From Nocardia uniformis NBRC 13702 (GTDB lineage: Bacteria > Actinomycetota > Actinomycetes > Mycobacteriales > Mycobacteriaceae): a stretch of DNA of 64,000 nucleotides. Below the pieces are notes generated by a model. That model had not been told where the DNA came from. It saw nothing but the letters and a program-made list of their open reading frames with translations, and ran no database searches. Each line of letters begins with the position of its first letter. The first letter of the stretch is position 1. Positions 56,372 through 64,000 of the stretch are shown one piece after another. The DNA lies in NCBI RefSeq assembly GCF_001613345.1, contig NZ_BDCE01000007.1, positions 60,767 to 124,766 on the forward strand, given 5' to 3'. Position numbers and translations under genes: made by a program.

Positions 56372-59300
56372 CTAGGCGCGGAGCTTCCCGGGTGACCAGA
56401 ACCCCGACCGGGTGGCCTCGCCCGTGGTTATCTGCGCGGGTGTGGCCGGGTAGTGCTGGTCGTAGCGCTCCAGCGAACCCCAGTCCCGGGCCCAGTCGTT
56501 CTTCATATACGTCGGGATGGTGACCGAGCCCGCCAGCATCTGCGTGAAGCCCAGTGGTCCACCGAATTCCTCTGCCTGCCAGGTATTGGTGGAGCTGACC
56601 GCGAGGGGGCGGTCCGGCAGGATGCGGTAGTTCGGGACCTCGGCCACGCCGTAGCGGTGGTCGAACGGCCGCTGGCAGGGGAATTGCAGGCCGACGGCCC
56701 AGTCCAGCAGCACCGGCTGGGTGCCGCCGATATAGCTGTTGAGCGACTCCAGCTTCGGTACCCGCGGCGGGGTGAAGGCCAGCCACTGGTCACCGATGAG
56801 GATCGGATCCTTGGCATGGATGCGCACCACGTCGGCATCGCCGGGCAGTTCGTCGAGCGGCACCCGCACATTGCGCCAGGACGGGGCCGGGCCGATATCG
56901 CGCGGCCGGTAGGCGCCGAGCGATTCGATGCTGCCATCGGGCAGGCGGCGGCCGTAGTCGAGGAACAGGTCCTGACCGTAGGTCATGCGGCCGGTGTCGT
57001 CGAAGGACATCATGCGTCCGGCCACCGACATCACCACCAGCGGTGAGTCATCCGAACGCGGCGGCAGCTGGTACCAGCTGGAGTACAGCTCGGCGGGCTG
57101 TTGCACGCCGTCCTGCCAGCTGCCCATGACCGGCGTGGTGGCCGGATCGAGGCCGAAGGGCAGGGCGGCGGTGGAGCCGTTGACGCCTTCGGTACCCGTA
57201 CCGCCGCCGGTTCCGGCGTTCTCGCCTTCGGCGAAGGCCGGACCGACGGTCTGCGTGGAGGTATTGCCGGTGCCCGGCTTCACCTCGACGCTATCGGCGT
57301 CCAGATTCTCGGCAACACCATTGGGGGAGAAGCCGACCGGCTTCGTACCCGCCAGGTGATCGCCGTTCAGTGGCGGACGTTCCGGATCCTCGATCGGGGT
57401 CAGATTGCCCCCGTTCGGATCCGCTTCCACCAGTACGTCATTGGCGAGCCCGCACGAATTACCGCCCAGCGCATCGAAATTCGAGCGCGCGAGGGAGTAG
57501 GCCGGATACTGCGAGTACGCGCCCTTCGCCAGTGACGCCACCTCGAACAGCACCATGAGCGCGGCCACCACGGTCAGCGGAATGGCGGCGAATTTGCGAA
57601 TCCGCCTGCCGCGCGCGGTTTTCGCGCTGGCGGGCGGTTTGGCATAACCCTCGCGTAGCGACTGCCAGGCGACCAGCGCCAGGGCGAGGCCGAACAGCAT
57701 GAGCATGAGGGTGTTGGACTGGTATCCCGACAGCGAGACGCGCTTGTCGTACCACGGCACACCGAAGCTGGAGACGTACCAGTACCCGTTGATACCCGAG
57801 AACGAGATCGCGAGGGTGAACAGCAGACCCGCCAGGAACACCGACCGGTTCTTCCGCGACCGCAGCGCGGTAGCCGACACGGCCACGGCGGTCACCGCCG
57901 CCAGCGATCCCGCGATACCCGCGTACGCGCCGAAGTGGTGCGTCCACTTGGTCGGGTTGAACATCATGAAGAAGATGGTGCCGAACACCACGCCCATCAA
58001 CCGCCAGGTCGGAGCGCTGGCGATACCGGCCACCCGGCGTCGCCGCAGCAGAATCAGCATGGTGGTGATGAGGCACAGGATCATGACGAGGAAGGCGAAC
58101 CGGCGCGCGAGCGAGCCGTCCACGGTTTCCACGAACAGGTAGTAGTAGCGCAGGTAGTCCTCGTACCAGGCGAGATTCGGTCCCGTCGCCTGCCGCACCC
58201 GGTTGGCCTCCATGATTCCGGCGAAGGTCTGATCGCCGAAGATCACCACGAGCACCAGGAAACCGGACGCGGCGATGGGGGCCAGCAGCGCGGTGGTACC
58301 GAACCGCTTGCGCTGGCGCACCACAATGCGCACCAGCGGGCGGATGGCGACGAGCAGCGCCGCCACACACATCAGCCCGGTGGGCGCGGCCGCGAGGGTG
58401 AAGGCGGCGACGAGTATCGCGACCGCCGCGGGCAGCAGCCGTGAGGTGGCAATGGCCCGCTCGATGGACACCCAGGTCAGCAGTGCGCCGAGCGCCACGA
58501 TCGGCTCCGAGCGCAGGCCGTTGTCGTAGGGCAGCCAGAACGCCAGGAACACCAGCCCGCCGGTCCACAGCGCCACCTGGGAATTGCGGACCGCACGGCC
58601 GAGCCGGGGTACGACCTCGCGGCTGATGATCAGCCAGCACGCGATACCGCACAGCAGCGCCGGAATCCGCACCCACGGGCTGGCGGTGGAGATTTCGGCG
58701 AAGGTCGCAATCACGTTGTAGTACCAGCCGAACGGCGCCTCGGGGACGCCGAACCAGCGGAAGTAGTTCGCCGTATAGCCCGCGTGCGGAGCGACGCGAA
58801 CCATGGACAGGATGTAGCCGTCGTCGGAGGTGTTCGCGCCGACGAAGTGCCACAGCGTCAGTGTGCCTATCACGGCACCGTCGGCCCAGGTCGGCTTCAG
58901 CCAGTGCCGCGGGAAGATGCGCCGATGTCCGCGCCCGTCGGCGGTATCGAGTTTGCCGAGCGCACCCATGGCGAGCAGCGTCAGCGCGATCGCGCCGATA
59001 ATGGCGACCAGCTTGGTGACGGTGGGAGTGGAGGAGAAACGCGAATCCACCGTCATATGGAACGAAAGGCCCTCCGGCACCGCGCCTTCCATATCGGTGA
59101 AGACGCCGACCACCTGCGGGCGCAGATCACCGAGCAGCTGCCCCTCCAGCGGCACCTCCAGGGTTTCGATACCGCCGCCGGAGGTGGGCTGTTCGATGGT
59201 GCGGGTCAGCCCGTCGAATGTCGCATAGGTGCGGGTGCTGTCGGAGGTGATCATGATCTGGCTGCAGTCGTTCATCTCCGACCGCTCCGCCGACGCCACC

Positions 59301-59698
59301 ACGGCATTGCGATCGAGGACGTCGACCGTATCGCCCGACACCCGGACGAACAGCCCCTGCAGATCGGCCTCTTTACCCTGCGGCGGCGCGGTCGCCAGCA
59401 GGATGCCGCCGCGCGGATCGGCCAGCTGGTTCACCGCCGAACAGGGAATGGTGACCGTCAGATCGGTCGGCACCTGCGACATGAGCGGCGCCTGAACATT
59501 GCCCAGCGTCCCCTGCTGCGGCCAGTCGACCACCGCCGTGGTCTGTGTGACCGGTAGGAATGGCGTGGCCAGTGCGAGCAGCGCACCCAGGAGGCCCGCG
59601 ACAATGGCAATCACCTTGGCGACGCGGAAATCGCGTGCGGTGGCCGTCGGGGTTTCGGGTGGTGTCGGCTTAGTCAGGACAGCGGTGGCGTCGGGCAC
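56372..59698 (-). CDS. emb: Arabinosyltransferase, Emb family (downstream copy)
   Basis: This 1108-residue GT-C membrane enzyme polymerises arabinan from decaprenyl-phosphate-arabinose; the Emb proteins are the target of ethambutol. Domain order: helix 1 (VIAIVAGLLGALLALATPFLP), an extracytoplasmic N-terminal domain, the catalytic loop WHFVGANTSDDGYILSMVR with the Asp pair, HAGYTANYFRWFG, PFGWYYNVIATFAEIS, about 13-15 helices in total, and a C-terminal carbohydrate-binding domain (about 720-1108) with GNSCGLANDVLVEADPNGG and PNYRILPDRPL. It starts with a GTG at 59698. I cannot say with certainty whether it corresponds to EmbB or EmbC. It is the last gene of the minus-strand unit. Confidence 0.93.
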   Translation of the reverse strand: MPDATAVLTKPTPPETPTATARDFRVAKVIAIVAGLLGALLALATPFLPVTQTTAVVDWPQQGTLGNVQAPLMSQVPTDLTVTIPCSAVNQLADPRGGILLATAPPQGKEADLQGLFVRVSGDTVDVLDRNAVVASAERSEMNDCSQIMITSDSTRTYATFDGLTRTIEQPTSGGGIETLEVPLEGQLLGDLRPQVVGVFTDMEGAVPEGLSFHMTVDSRFSSTPTVTKLVAIIGAIALTLLAMGALGKLDTADGRGHRRIFPRHWLKPTWADGAVIGTLTLWHFVGANTSDDGYILSMVRVAPHAGYTANYFRWFGVPEAPFGWYYNVIATFAEISTASPWVRIPALLCGIACWLIISREVVPRLGRAVRNSQVALWTGGLVFLAFWLPYDNGLRSEPIVALGALLTWVSIERAIATSRLLPAAVAILVAAFTLAAAPTGLMCVAALLVAIRPLVRIVVRQRKRFGTTALLAPIAASGFLVLVVIFGDQTFAGIMEANRVRQATGPNLAWYEDYLRYYYLFVETVDGSLARRFAFLVMILCLITTMLILLRRRRVAGIASAPTWRLMGVVFGTIFFMMFNPTKWTHHFGAYAGIAGSLAAVTAVAVSATALRSRKNRSVFLAGLLFTLAISFSGINGYWYVSSFGVPWYDKRVSLSGYQSNTLMLMLFGLALALVAWQSLREGYAKPPASAKTARGRRIRKFAAIPLTVVAALMVLFEVASLAKGAYSQYPAYSLARSNFDALGGNSCGLANDVLVEADPNGGNLTPIEDPERPPLNGDHLAGTKPVGFSPNGVAENLDADSVEVKPGTGNTSTQTVGPAFAEGENAGTGGGTGTEGVNGSTAALPFGLDPATTPVMGSWQDGVQQPAELYSSWYQLPPRSDDSPLVVMSVAGRMMSFDDTGRMTYGQDLFLDYGRRLPDGSIESLGAYRPRDIGPAPSWRNVRVPLDELPGDADVVRIHAKDPILIGDQWLAFTPPRVPKLESLNSYIGGTQPVLLDWAVGLQFPCQRPFDHRYGVAEVPNYRILPDRPLAVSSTNTWQAEEFGGPLGFTQMLAGSVTIPTYMKNDWARDWGSLERYDQHYPATPAQITTGEATRSGFWSPGKLRA

Positions 59699-59785
59699 GG
59701 TTGCTGATCGTAGCTCCCCGCCTCCCTGGGTACCCGGTGCGCGGCCGAGATCTCTTCCGGGATGGAGGGCGAGCCTGTCGCCGGG

Positions 59786-60376
59786 TCAGCCGAGTTCGTC
59801 GATGTTCAACAGATCGGCAGGGTCGAGCGTGATCGAGAACGGGTCGCGGACGGTGAGCACGTTTCCGGCGGCCACGGCGTCCAACCTCTCGTACGATCCG
59901 TCGACCAGACGGTATACCTGGATGCGCGGATGTGGCTCGAGGTCGACGATCCAGTAGTTCGGGATTCCGGTGTTGGCGTAGTCGACCAGCTTGTCGACGC
60001 GGTCAACATGTTCGCTGCCGCTGCGCCGTGACACGATTTCGGCAACGAGCAGCAGGTCACGCCCATAGAAGGTCCTCGCGTTGTCCTCATGGGCGGCTCG
60101 TGCGGCATCCAGTTCTATGACACCGATGTCCGGCTTGCGCACTCCTGCCGGAGTGGAGATGTCCATTGGGGCTTGCACATAGACCTTGGTCTCGGCGACG
60201 CGCGCGGCCGCCCGCATCAGATCACGCAGGATCTCGGCAGCCATATCGTGGCGAGCGCTGGGCGACAATGGGATCAGCCAACCGTCGGCAAGTTCGTAGC
60301 CTTTACCCTCGTCTGGCAACGCATCCAGGTCATAGATCGTGTAGGGGCCGAAGGTGTGGTCGTGGGCGACACTCAC
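59786..60376 (-). CDS. Uma2-family endonuclease-like protein
   Basis: The 196-residue protein has the PD-(D/E)XK-like Uma2 pattern: YTIYDLDALPDEGKGYELADGWLIPLSPSARHDMAAEILRDLM, STPAGVRKPDIGVIELD (PD), LLVAEIVSRRSGSEHVDRVDKLVDYANTGIPNYWIVDLEP (E-x-K-like IVSRRS ... K). Uma2 proteins are abundant in cyanobacteria and actinomycetes; nuclease activity is presumed from the fold. The GTG at 60376 follows GGAAGGACATC; an upstream GTG at 60454 was rejected. It lies between two emb genes on the same strand with gaps of 74 and 87 bases, so it is probably on the same transcript. Confidence 0.92.
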   Translation of the reverse strand: MSVAHDHTFGPYTIYDLDALPDEGKGYELADGWLIPLSPSARHDMAAEILRDLMRAAARVAETKVYVQAPMDISTPAGVRKPDIGVIELDAARAAHEDNARTFYGRDLLLVAEIVSRRSGSEHVDRVDKLVDYANTGIPNYWIVDLEPHPRIQVYRLVDGSYERLDAVAAGNVLTVRDPFSITLDPADLLNIDELG

Positions 60377-60450
60377 GATGTCCTTCCTTCCCGTGCGTCG
60401 ATGTCCAGCCAAGGGTATCCCGGCGTTGGCTCGGCTGCCGGTGCTTACCG

Positions 60451-63400
60451 TCACCGTGCTCGGATCGGGGCATCCTCGGCCCAGCCCGGGCGGGTTTCGA
60501 CAGTTACATCGAGTTGGGCGGGTTCGGCCTCCGGGACGTACGGGGTGAATTTCTCCAGGGAGCCCCAGTCGCGGCCCCAGTCGTCATCCAGGTAGGACGG
60601 GATGGTCTGCGCCTTCAGCAGCAAACCGGTCCAGCCGAGCGGTCCGCCGCCGATATCGTCCTGCCAGGCATTGGAGGCGTCGGAGCCGACCCGGTCGGGC
60701 AGGATGCGCCACTGCGGAACCTCGGCCACCCCGTCGTGGTGGTCGAACGGTCGCTGGCAGGGGAAGGCGAGCCCGACGTGCCAGTCCTCCAGGACCGGGG
60801 CCGTCTCTCCCACAACGGAATTCAGCGTGGCCAGCTTCGGCAGTCGTGGCGGGGTGACCGCCAGCCACTGCTTCTTGGTGATGTCGGCGTCATTGGCGAC
60901 GAGCCGAATGGCGTTGGCCGCCACCGGAATCTCGTTCAGCGGCACCCGCAGGTTCCGCCACGAGGGCGCGGGGCCGATATCGACGGGCCGGATCCGCCCC
61001 ACATCGGTCATGGTGCCGTCGGCGGCGCGGGTGCCGTATTCCACCCACAGGTCCTGCCCGTAGGTTTCGACGCCGTCCTTGTCGATGTACCGGATACGTC
61101 CGGCGGCGGTGATCGCCAGCACCCGATACGCGGGATCGTCGCGCATGCTGTCGGTCAGATCGAGCCGGTACCACTGCGAGGTCAGCGTGGCGATCTGCTG
61201 GTTGTCGTCGGTGTAGCTGCCGAGTACGGGCGTGCGCGCCGGATCGAGTCCGAACGGCAGTGCCACGCTACTGCCATTGATACCGGTCTGCCCGGTGGTA
61301 CCGCCGCCGGTACCCGCGCCGGTGGTGCGGCTGGTCTTGTTATCGTCGGTCCCCACCGAATTGGCGCTGCCCGTGACGGTTTCCTCCGCATCCGCGGTGA
61401 GGTCGGAAGCCACGCCATCGGGGGTGAATCCGGTGCTCTCCGCGGCCAATCCGTCGGCGGCCGAGCCTTCGTAGGGCTGGAGCAGTGAATCGGCGGTATC
61501 GGTTTCCACCAGAACGTCATCGGCGAGCGAGCACGGATTCCCGGCCAGCGCACGCAGATTCGATTCGGTAATGGAGTAGGCCGGGTACTGGGTGACGGCC
61601 GCCTTGGCCAGCGACGCCACCTCGAACACCACGATGGCGGCCGCCGCGATGGTGAGCGGCATTGTCGCGAATTTATCGAAGCGCCGAACCGTCCCGGTGG
61701 ATTTCGCGTACGGCTCCCGGTAGTGCTGCACCAGCGCCACCAGCAGACACAGCACCGCCAACCCGAGGAACAGGGTGGAGAACCCCTTCCCGCCGATGGA
61801 CGGAGCCTTGTCGAACCACGGCACCCCGTAGCTGGAGACATACCACCAGCCATTGGATCCGGTGAAGGTCATGGCCAGCAGGAAGAACACCGCCGCCGTG
61901 AACAGCGTTCGATTGCGTGGTGAACGAATCCCGTTGATACCCACGGCGACTGCCGCGAGACCAGCCAGCGAACCCGCCAGCCCGGCATACACGCCGAAGT
62001 GGTGGGTCCACTTGGTGGGCGTGAACATCATCAGGAACAGCGCCATGAAGACGATGCCCAGAATCCGTGCCGACGGCCCGCGCGAGGTGCCCGGGATCCG
62101 GCCGTTCTTCCGCAGCATGACGAAGGCGCACACAATCAGGCACAACAGCATGGCGAGCACCCCGAACCGGCGGGCCAACGACCCGTCGGGGGAGAGCATG
62201 AGCAGCGAATCCCAGCGCGTGCGTTCGTCGAACCAGGCCACATTCGGCCCGACCAGGGTGCGGACGCGGGTCGCCTCCATCACCGTGGCGAGGGTCTGAT
62301 CCGCGAAAACCACTGCCAGTACCAGGGTTCCGGCCGCCAGTCCCGGGGCGATGAGCGCGGCGTAGCGCAGCAGCGCCGAACCACGTTGCCGTGCGGTGCT
62401 TCCCGTCATTCCGGCATGCTTTTGGCCGGAATCCACACCGTCGCCACTACCGGAGCCCGAAATCGCGGCGCGATCGGGCTTCGCCCGCTTGATAATGATC
62501 TGCAGCACCGGTCGCGACCCCGCGACGAGCGCGGCAATGCAGATCAGCCCCGTCGGCCCGGCGGCCAGCGAGAAGGCCGCGATGAGAACACCGATGGCGG
62601 CGGGCAGCAGTCGTCCGGTGGCAATGGCGCGTTCGATGGAGCACCAGGTGAGCAGGGCGCCCGCCGCGATGAGCGGTTCGGGTCGCAGCCCATTGTTGTA
62701 GGGCAGCCAGGCGGCCAGGAATACCAGTCCGGCCGTCCACACCGCCACATTGTCGCGGCGCACCCGAGCACCCAGGCGCGGCAGCACTTCCCGGCTGATC
62801 ACCAGCCAGCACACGATTCCGGCGAGGAGCGAGGGCAGTCGCATCCAGGGGCTGGCATCGCTGATGCGGGTCATCTGGGCCAGCGCCTCGTAGGGCCAGC
62901 CGAACGGCGCTTCGGCGACACCGAACCAGCGGTAGTAGTTGGCCATGTACCCGGATTCGCGCGACGCCCGGGCCATATTCAGGATGTAGCCGTCATCGGA
63001 GGTATTGGCCCCCATGAAATGCCACACGACCAGCGTGCCGAGCATGACGACATCGGCCCGGCTGAAACGCCACCAGTGCGCGGGCAGGAAGCGGCGGGAG
63101 CGGCGGCCGTCGCGGGTATCCAGAAAATACAGTGCGATCAACGCGATGAGCGTGAACACCGCGGCCCCGATCATGGCGAGCCGCTTGATCAGGCTGGGGC
63201 TGGAGCTGAAGCGCGCGTCGATCTCGGCAACCGCCACGGACGCACCGAGCTGATCGCGTGGCAGGTCGGTGAACATGCCGACCAGCTGCGGTCGGGCATC
63301 GCCACCCACGTGCCCGGCGAACGGCGTGCCGTCCGCGCGTGCGGCTCCGGTGATCTCGGTCCGCGTCTCGGTGGCATCGGAGCTCACCGTCAGGGACCCG

Positions 63401-63789
63401 CAGTCGGAAAGTTCGGCGATGGGCGCGGACAGCAGTGGAATATTGCGCACCAGGACCTGTACGGCCGGCCCGGACTCGGGTTCCTCGACCCGCACGACCA
63501 GGCCCTTGTTCACCGCCTGCCCGGATGCCGAGGGAACGGTCGAGAACAGCGTCCCGGCGGCGCCTTCGCGTCGCAGCACCTCACATGGCAGATCCACCAT
63601 GAGGCGCAACGGCGTATACGACACCAGGGGCGCGTCGATATTCGCCGTATCGCCCTGGGGCCAGGTCAGTGTCGGCCGGTCCTGCTCGATCGGCAGAATC
63701 GGGGTCAACACCGCCAACAGCACTCCGAGGAGTCCGGATATCAGGGCGATCAGGCGGATGCGATGAAACGCTCGGGTGTCTTCGCGCAC
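60451..63789 (-). CDS. emb: Arabinosyltransferase, Emb family (upstream copy, EmbA-like)
   Basis: The 1112-residue Emb paralogue has helix 1 LIALISGLLGVLLAVLTPILP, catalytic loop WHFMGANTSDDGYILNMAR with the Asp pair, ESGYMANYYRWFG and MTRISDASPWMRLPSLLAGIVCWLVISREVLPRLG. That last stretch recalls M. tuberculosis EmbA, though I do not fix the name. The C-terminal carbohydrate-binding domain has GNPCSLADDVLVETD and PQWRILPDRV. In a loop between helices, residues 452-463, a palindromic mini-element is read as VDSGQKHAGMTG, after a GSGSGD linker. It starts with a GTG at 63789. It is first in the unit emb - Uma2 - emb; the promoter should lie in 63790-64000. Confidence 0.93.
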   Translation of the reverse strand: MREDTRAFHRIRLIALISGLLGVLLAVLTPILPIEQDRPTLTWPQGDTANIDAPLVSYTPLRLMVDLPCEVLRREGAAGTLFSTVPSASGQAVNKGLVVRVEEPESGPAVQVLVRNIPLLSAPIAELSDCGSLTVSSDATETRTEITGAARADGTPFAGHVGGDARPQLVGMFTDLPRDQLGASVAVAEIDARFSSSPSLIKRLAMIGAAVFTLIALIALYFLDTRDGRRSRRFLPAHWWRFSRADVVMLGTLVVWHFMGANTSDDGYILNMARASRESGYMANYYRWFGVAEAPFGWPYEALAQMTRISDASPWMRLPSLLAGIVCWLVISREVLPRLGARVRRDNVAVWTAGLVFLAAWLPYNNGLRPEPLIAAGALLTWCSIERAIATGRLLPAAIGVLIAAFSLAAGPTGLICIAALVAGSRPVLQIIIKRAKPDRAAISGSGSGDGVDSGQKHAGMTGSTARQRGSALLRYAALIAPGLAAGTLVLAVVFADQTLATVMEATRVRTLVGPNVAWFDERTRWDSLLMLSPDGSLARRFGVLAMLLCLIVCAFVMLRKNGRIPGTSRGPSARILGIVFMALFLMMFTPTKWTHHFGVYAGLAGSLAGLAAVAVGINGIRSPRNRTLFTAAVFFLLAMTFTGSNGWWYVSSYGVPWFDKAPSIGGKGFSTLFLGLAVLCLLVALVQHYREPYAKSTGTVRRFDKFATMPLTIAAAAIVVFEVASLAKAAVTQYPAYSITESNLRALAGNPCSLADDVLVETDTADSLLQPYEGSAADGLAAESTGFTPDGVASDLTADAEETVTGSANSVGTDDNKTSRTTGAGTGGGTTGQTGINGSSVALPFGLDPARTPVLGSYTDDNQQIATLTSQWYRLDLTDSMRDDPAYRVLAITAAGRIRYIDKDGVETYGQDLWVEYGTRAADGTMTDVGRIRPVDIGPAPSWRNLRVPLNEIPVAANAIRLVANDADITKKQWLAVTPPRLPKLATLNSVVGETAPVLEDWHVGLAFPCQRPFDHHDGVAEVPQWRILPDRVGSDASNAWQDDIGGGPLGWTGLLLKAQTIPSYLDDDWGRDWGSLEKFTPYVPEAEPAQLDVTVETRPGWAEDAPIRAR
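62405..62436. repeat. Palindromic mini-element, single unit inside the upstream emb gene
   Basis: A forward unit on the plus strand (GTCATTCCGGC ... GGCCGGAATCCAC) is read on the gene's strand as VDSGQKHAGMT. It is one of the closest copies to the consensus. Confidence 0.88.
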
Positions 63790-64000
63790 GATCGCTGATG
63801 CTATCCACCTGGGTTGGGTGGCATGGGCACCACGCCCGGCTGGGAGGTGGTCGGCTTCCTCGGAAGCTGGGGTTGGGGGCGGTTTTTGTTGGTTGGCTGT
63901 GGGACTGACTGCTGTTCTCGGGGCCTACGTAGCCGGGTTGGGTGCGGACGTTTCCGTTCCAGCGGGTGTTCGGAGGCCGGGCAATTTTTATGTGGTGGCG
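63790..64000. other. Upstream region of the emb unit, no gene seen
   Basis: I see no convincing gene in this last stretch on either strand. It is G/T-rich on the plus strand and should contain the promoter of the minus-strand emb-Uma2-emb unit. Confidence 0.4.

Overview
This window is very probably from a Nocardia or a close mycolic-acid actinomycete (Rhodococcus/Gordonia group). The DNA is high-GC with GC-rich third codon positions, and GTG starts are frequent. The right half carries the arabinogalactan/mycolate gene set in the order known from M. tuberculosis Rv3793-Rv3818 (glf, glfT2, DPPR phosphatase, ubiA, aftB, mycolyltransferases, Rv3802c-type cutinase, fadD32, pks13, accD4, emb). Differences from M. 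tuberculosis include five mycolyltransferase genes in a row and inserted accessory genes. The species was not determined.

Layout. 1-4.4 kb: partial metallo-beta-lactamase-fold protein, a lipoprotein divergent from a 1-acyl-glycerol-3-phosphate-type acyltransferase, a DUF2628 protein, a small hypothetical and a decayed transposase. 4.5-6.2 kb: a 13E12/DUF222 HNH protein with a Cys/Gly-rich repeat insert. 6.4-14.4 kb (minus): a peptide ABC importer operon (dppB, dppC, fused double ATPase, two lipoprotein binding proteins, membrane protein). 14.5-19 kb: HAD phosphatase, a two-domain serine beta-lactamase-like protein, an ABC-F ATPase, then a nest of short repeats. 19.3-27.9 kb: PGRP amidase with LGFP repeats, SpoIID-like protein, a MarR/EamA divergent pair, NAD(P)H-binding protein, secreted S1 protease, TipA-like MerR regulator, small membrane protein. 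27.9-34.9 kb: tightly overlapping cell-wall operon glf-glfT2-DPPR phosphatase-ubiA-aftB. 35.5-42.9 kb: five antigen-85-type mycolyltransferases, the last fused to LGFP repeats. 43.2-55 kb: DUF732 lipoprotein, Rv3802c-like cutinase, F420-type oxidoreductase, fadD32, pks13, accD4. 55.2-56.3 kb: DUF5988 protein and a FitAB/VapBC-type toxin-antitoxin pair. 56.4-63.8 kb (minus): two Emb arabinosyltransferases with a Uma2-family nuclease gene between them.

How the genes work together. Glf makes UDP-galactofuranose and GlfT2 polymerises the galactan. The PAP2 phosphatase and UbiA make decaprenyl-phosphate-arabinose, which AftB and the Emb proteins use to build the arabinan. FadD32, AccD4 and Pks13 condense the mycolate. 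The antigen-85 proteins move it onto arabinan or trehalose.

Most notable observation. A family of about 32-bp palindromic units (arms ATTCCGGC and GCCGGAAT around a roughly 9-base loop) occurs at eight clear places, as singles, inverted pairs or remnants. Four of these lie inside essential-pathway genes (DPPR phosphatase, aftB, pks13, one emb). One orientation is always read as VDSGQKHAGMT-like peptide. The other, in its two coding copies, is read as SSRHALGRDPQ-like peptide. This looks like a protein-invading palindromic mini-element, comparable in principle to Rickettsia palindromic elements.
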